From: Watersipora subatra
Taxonomy: Eukaryota > Bryozoa > Gymnolaemata > Cheilostomatida > Watersiporidae
NCBI RefSeq assembly: GCF_963576615.1
Contig: NW_027045387.1
Location: 113,860-177,859, forward strand
Direction of reading: 5' to 3'
Length of the DNA stretch: 64,000 bases
This document shows, one piece after another, positions 19,087 to 64,000 of this stretch. The stretch's first letter is position 1, and each line of letters opens with the position of its first letter. The position numbers and the translations under genes were made by a program. The notes under the pieces are model-generated. The model was not told the origin of the DNA and made no database searches. It saw nothing but the letters and a program-made list of their open reading frames with translations.

Positions 19087-19095
19087 CCTTCCAAT
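19087..19095. repeat. 9-bp target site duplication of the TIR element (right)
   Basis: CCTTCCAAT, identical to 9481-9489. Confidence 0.85.
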
Positions 19096-20167
19096 AAATA
19101 ATTGTTTTGATAGACTTTAACGCATAGCGTAATATCCTTACACTCATGCAAACAATCGTCCATACATGTAGTTATTTTCACCGTAAACATAAGTAATCGT
19201 GGCAGCTTATAGGCTATTAGCCAATAACGTACGAATATCAATGATATATCGATATACGCACCGGCACCTTACGCCTAGAATAGCTTAATGCTAGGGTCAT
19301 GACCAATGGATTGGTCGCTGAAGCGCGCATTTCGTTTGCAATTGTTGTTTACAACCGAAAAGTACCACCATAGTACAGGAAAAAGCAGGTAATCTGCGAC
19401 TATGTATTTATTTCCATCACATTGACTGTAGAGTAACCATGTTTCTACAAAGCTCAAATAAAAAACACTTATTTTTATTTGAGCTTTGTAGCCTTACTCG
19501 CAGCCCATGAATTTAACCGCAAATAACAACAAGTACCATAATAGCTTCCTTCCGAGAACTATACGAGATATGAAACTCGGAGATATATATGTCATACAAT
19601 AAGCTTTATTATTTTTTGTTTTTGAGGTTGTAATTTTAGTCTATACTTTTGATTGTACAAACTTGAGGCCTGCACAATATATTCATATGAATATCTGCAG
19701 GATCTATTTATACCGATACCGATACCGATACTTAGCCTACATAACTGATTTATGCAACTCTTGCTTAAAAACCCATGGGTGGATATGGAGAATTTACGTT
19801 ATGTATAACTAAAAACTAACACAAATCCACACACGACATCAGTGTTGAATGTGCTTTGTCATTTTAATCTATTTTGACTATATTATTCAGTTTACACACT
19901 TTTGCTTAGCTTGTGGGAACTGAATTGATCATTACTGGTTCAAGTACTAGAGAAGGTTGTTGTATGGAAATACTGTGAAAACAAGATACCGATAGGGAAT
20001 GTAGCCAGACCACAGGATAAGCATATAATACGTACAAGCAGCAAGACGCCAAAGGACATTAAAAGATTCGATAATTAGAAAATGTCAATTGAAAATTATG
20101 AACTTCAGAATTGGAAGAAATCAATCATAGAAATTGCGTCAACACCAGATGGAGAACATGCCAAAGA
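19096..20167. other. Non-coding DNA between the TIR element and the WDR47-like gene
   Basis: I see no supported gene. It contains a long perfect hairpin (19445-19491) and a small accgat run near 19712. Confidence 0.45.
19445..19491. repeat. Perfect 20-bp hairpin with 7-base loop
   Basis: CTACAAAGCTCAAATAAAAA at 19445-19464 is the exact complement of 19472-19491. Weaker inverted similarity (tagagtaac with ttactc) continues outward, suggesting the core of a larger foldback element. Confidence 0.85.
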
Positions 20168-20275
20168 GAGTCTTTTTTTGACAGTTAAGGCTCCTAGCTG
20201 TAAGAGACTGAAGTACAGGGCAGAAAAACATATAAACTTAATATAATTGAAGCTAAAATAAATTGACAGATGTTA
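20168..20275 (+). repeat. Dispersed repeat, copy 2
   Basis: Same family and orientation as 4317-4425. The two copies lie on opposite sides of the mobile elements. Confidence 0.5.
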
Positions 20276-20343
20276 TTTGTTGCTGATCTGGTGTATGCTG
20301 ACTGCTACAATGTTTCAACAGTCCTAATTCTGGCTGCCTCCTG

Positions 20344-20619
20344 TTATATTGTTGATATCCCTCTCCTTGTGCTTGACACTCTGTAGAGTTGCTGACTTCG
20401 TTGAATACCTGTTAGTATTTGTTGTAGCCAGTTACTCTCTTTTATATTAAGTGGTGTTGATAAATAATATCCATTATTTAGTTGTAATTTTATGTTTTCA
20501 TTCCTAAGCTCTTCATTACAATGGCCAGAGAATTCCCAATTCAATTGATGTCCCATACATTCACATCGCATCAGCTGTGATGGTTGGACAAATCCCATAC
20601 TTGATATTTCCGGCAGCAT
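20344..20619 (-). other. Unassigned 91-codon open frame
   Basis: It is open on the minus strand with an ATG at 20619. It has mixed composition with four Cys residues (CECMGH is one motif) and no family I recognise. It could be an exon or a transposon relic; nothing else supports it. Confidence 0.2.
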
Positions 20620-20639
20620 AGCAATTGCTCTAGGTTTTC

Positions 20640-21162
20640 ATATTTGCTGATTGGTCATATATCGTTTTAAACCCTGACACATATTAGCCGTCAGGTGAAG
20701 CCAGACCCTAGCTTAAAAATTCATGCCGAATCCGTCCTAATAATCTGCCATTTATTGGTTGCTTTGTGCGTAGCCCTCGGTCTTTATCAGTTTTTCCCAG
20801 CAGTGATCCTCATCTCAGTTCAATAACATTGGTTACACGCCTCTGTGTCATGTTTTTGGTTTTTCCACTGAGTACATTTTGTGTGGCGGTCTCTTAATGC
20901 AGTGTCTCGTCGCGGCTAGTTAGTAGCTAGTCTTATTGTGCGACAGTTATTGGATGGCTTTCCATCGTTTGGCAAATTTGTCCCAGTTTGAGGAATGTCA
21001 ATTATCCCTCGATCAGTTGTGATCTAGTCACCCCGGGGTTCATAATCGTATTCTCGTAGGTTTCTATAGTTATATACTCGTGCAATGGTCACCATGGTGC
21101 TGGAGTTGAATCATTTCATTTTAACAGTATTTAGCTGGATTGCATACTGGCTTGTTTGTCCT
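20640..21162. other. Non-coding stretch
   Basis: No open frame of note, no tandem repeat and no element ends were seen. Confidence 0.4.
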
Positions 21163-21645
21163 TTCATGTAAGTTGCCTATAATCATTCGGAATCCGTATA
21201 TTCATAGTCACTTTTAAATATCTAGCCTTGTATATGCCATAGCATCAAGCTGTAAAGTACATGTATATATGTATATGTAAAGTTATTAGAAGGTCGTTCG
21301 GGAAATATATTGTGGTTGCTGTATCATTGCGATAGTCAACTGTATTGAATATAATTATATATATTTGCTTATTAATTCATGTAAGTTGCTTATAATTATT
21401 CGGAATCCGTATATTCATAGTCGTTTATCTAGCTGTATATATGCCATAAGATCAAGCTGTAAAGTACATGTATATATGTATATGTAAATTTACATAATTT
21501 ACATTAAGTTAGTAGAAGGTCATTCAGGAAATATATTGTGGTTGCTGTATCATTGCGATAGTCAACTGTATTGAGTATAATTATTTATATATTTGCTTAT
21601 TATTTCATGTAAGTTGCTTATAATTATTAAGGATCCAAACATTCT
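21163..21645 (+). repeat. Two and a bit tandem copies of a 213-228 bp unit
   Basis: ttcatgtaagttgc starts at 21163, 21376 and 21604. The first two copies share attcggaatccgtatattca, gatcaagctgtaaagtac and attgcgatagtcaactgta in order. The second copy has a small insertion (tttacataatttacatt). Confidence 0.85.
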
Positions 21646-22499
21646 TTTTGTAGGTTTTATGTTATCAAGTTTTTTGATTGTTTTATGTTTTGATATATAT
21701 ATTCATGTTAAGCTGGGCGCTGTAAGCTATTTTTATTCGTACTCTCTCTCATCATCATAAATATAATTTGTCATCCGCTTTTGTTGTACGATCTCGTAGC
21801 TCATATCTTCTATTCACTCTATATAGTGGTCATTCTCTCACTTTCCAGAATCAGTGTTTTTCTCTATATCTGGTATCTCCTTTGCGTTAGTTCTGTACGA
21901 TGTACGAGGGTGAAACATTTTCATGTACAAGTTTTAATCGCTTTACTGAAACTCAGCTTGGTTTTGCAAAGGGCTTGATACACGGTACTATGTTTGCTGT
22001 GACATCTGTTCGATACAAAGTATGAAACAGGCTCAGGTACTGACTTGAAAGGGCTCGGCTACAATTTTTGCCAATCTCAAGTCTGAATAGGTAGCATCTA
22101 CCTCCTATTTTGAAAGATATGTCTGTTGCTTGTTGATTGTAATAGTCTACATGTTTTAGTTTGAGAAATTCTTATATTTCTTGCATTCAACAGCCATATA
22201 AAAAATATACGCACAAACCACGTGTAAGTTGGTGAAGTCAAGCTACTAGCAGTTTTACACAGAGTATGAATGACAGCCAAAGACACTGAAATATTTAAAA
22301 ACATTTTTTCCTAGGTGTTATCGACCTCTGACAATCTTTCTTCAGTGTTTCTACCTTGACTTTCTAAAGTCTGAGTGTCTTCTCACTAAATTATTACACA
22401 GACTGTTACTTCTATCTCTACAGGATGGTGCTGCCTCGATGTAGAAACAGCGCTAATTTTTTAATTTTCCGATTCGTGAGAGTTTAATCTTCCCTCATC

Positions 22500-64000
<41,501 letters not shown>

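Overview
The window looks like nuclear DNA of an invertebrate animal. The evidence is intron-split coding exons with GT..AG borders, a recognisable WDR47-like (LisH/CTLH/WD-repeat) gene, tRNA-derived SINE copies, LTR retrotransposons whose primer sites match metazoan tRNA ends, a pogo/Tigger-type transposase relic, and a megasatellite. I cannot place the phylum from this sequence.

Layout. 1-945: two exons of an unrecognised acidic, Ser/Thr-rich protein (+ strand). 946-4569: AT-rich non-coding DNA with SINE pieces. 4574-9397: an LTR retrotransposon (+) with about 1.2 kb LTRs, a tRNA-Leu primer site and damaged gag/protease, but almost no reverse transcriptase (RT) and no RNase H or integrase. 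9490-19086: a large DNA transposon with about 0.65 kb terminal inverted repeats (TIRs), flanked by a perfect 9-bp target duplication (Mutator-like by these criteria). Inside it lies a five-exon, minus-strand gene model of 194 aa whose splice phases all agree. A second LTR element (15256-18814, minus strand) is nested in its right TIR. That element has identical 199-bp LTRs and an intact gag, then an in-frame TGA-CTAG stop, then an open protease frame, and no RT or integrase. 19096-22499: non-coding DNA with a foldback and tandem duplications.

22500 to the end of the window: a WDR47-like gene on the + strand. Exon 1 (LisH) is at 22500 and exons 2-4 (CTLH region) at 28398, 29219 and 31076. Its introns hold distinct minisatellites (about 33-bp AT-rich, 27 bp, 78 bp, 35 bp and 57 bp). 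From 31997 a megasatellite of about 1.06-kb monomers fills the rest of the window, at least 32 kb. The monomers form a five-member higher-order repeat (about 5.3 kb) with 4-mer and 6-mer variants and a larger 10,564-bp duplication. Each monomer is itself an old dimer of two related halves. The downstream exons of the gene are not in the window.

The most notable items are the TIR element with its enclosed multi-exon gene, the gag-protease element with a readthrough-type stop, the tandem multiplication of the exon-4 splice donor, and the higher-order megasatellite apparently sitting inside an intron. All coordinates were read by eye; no searches were run.
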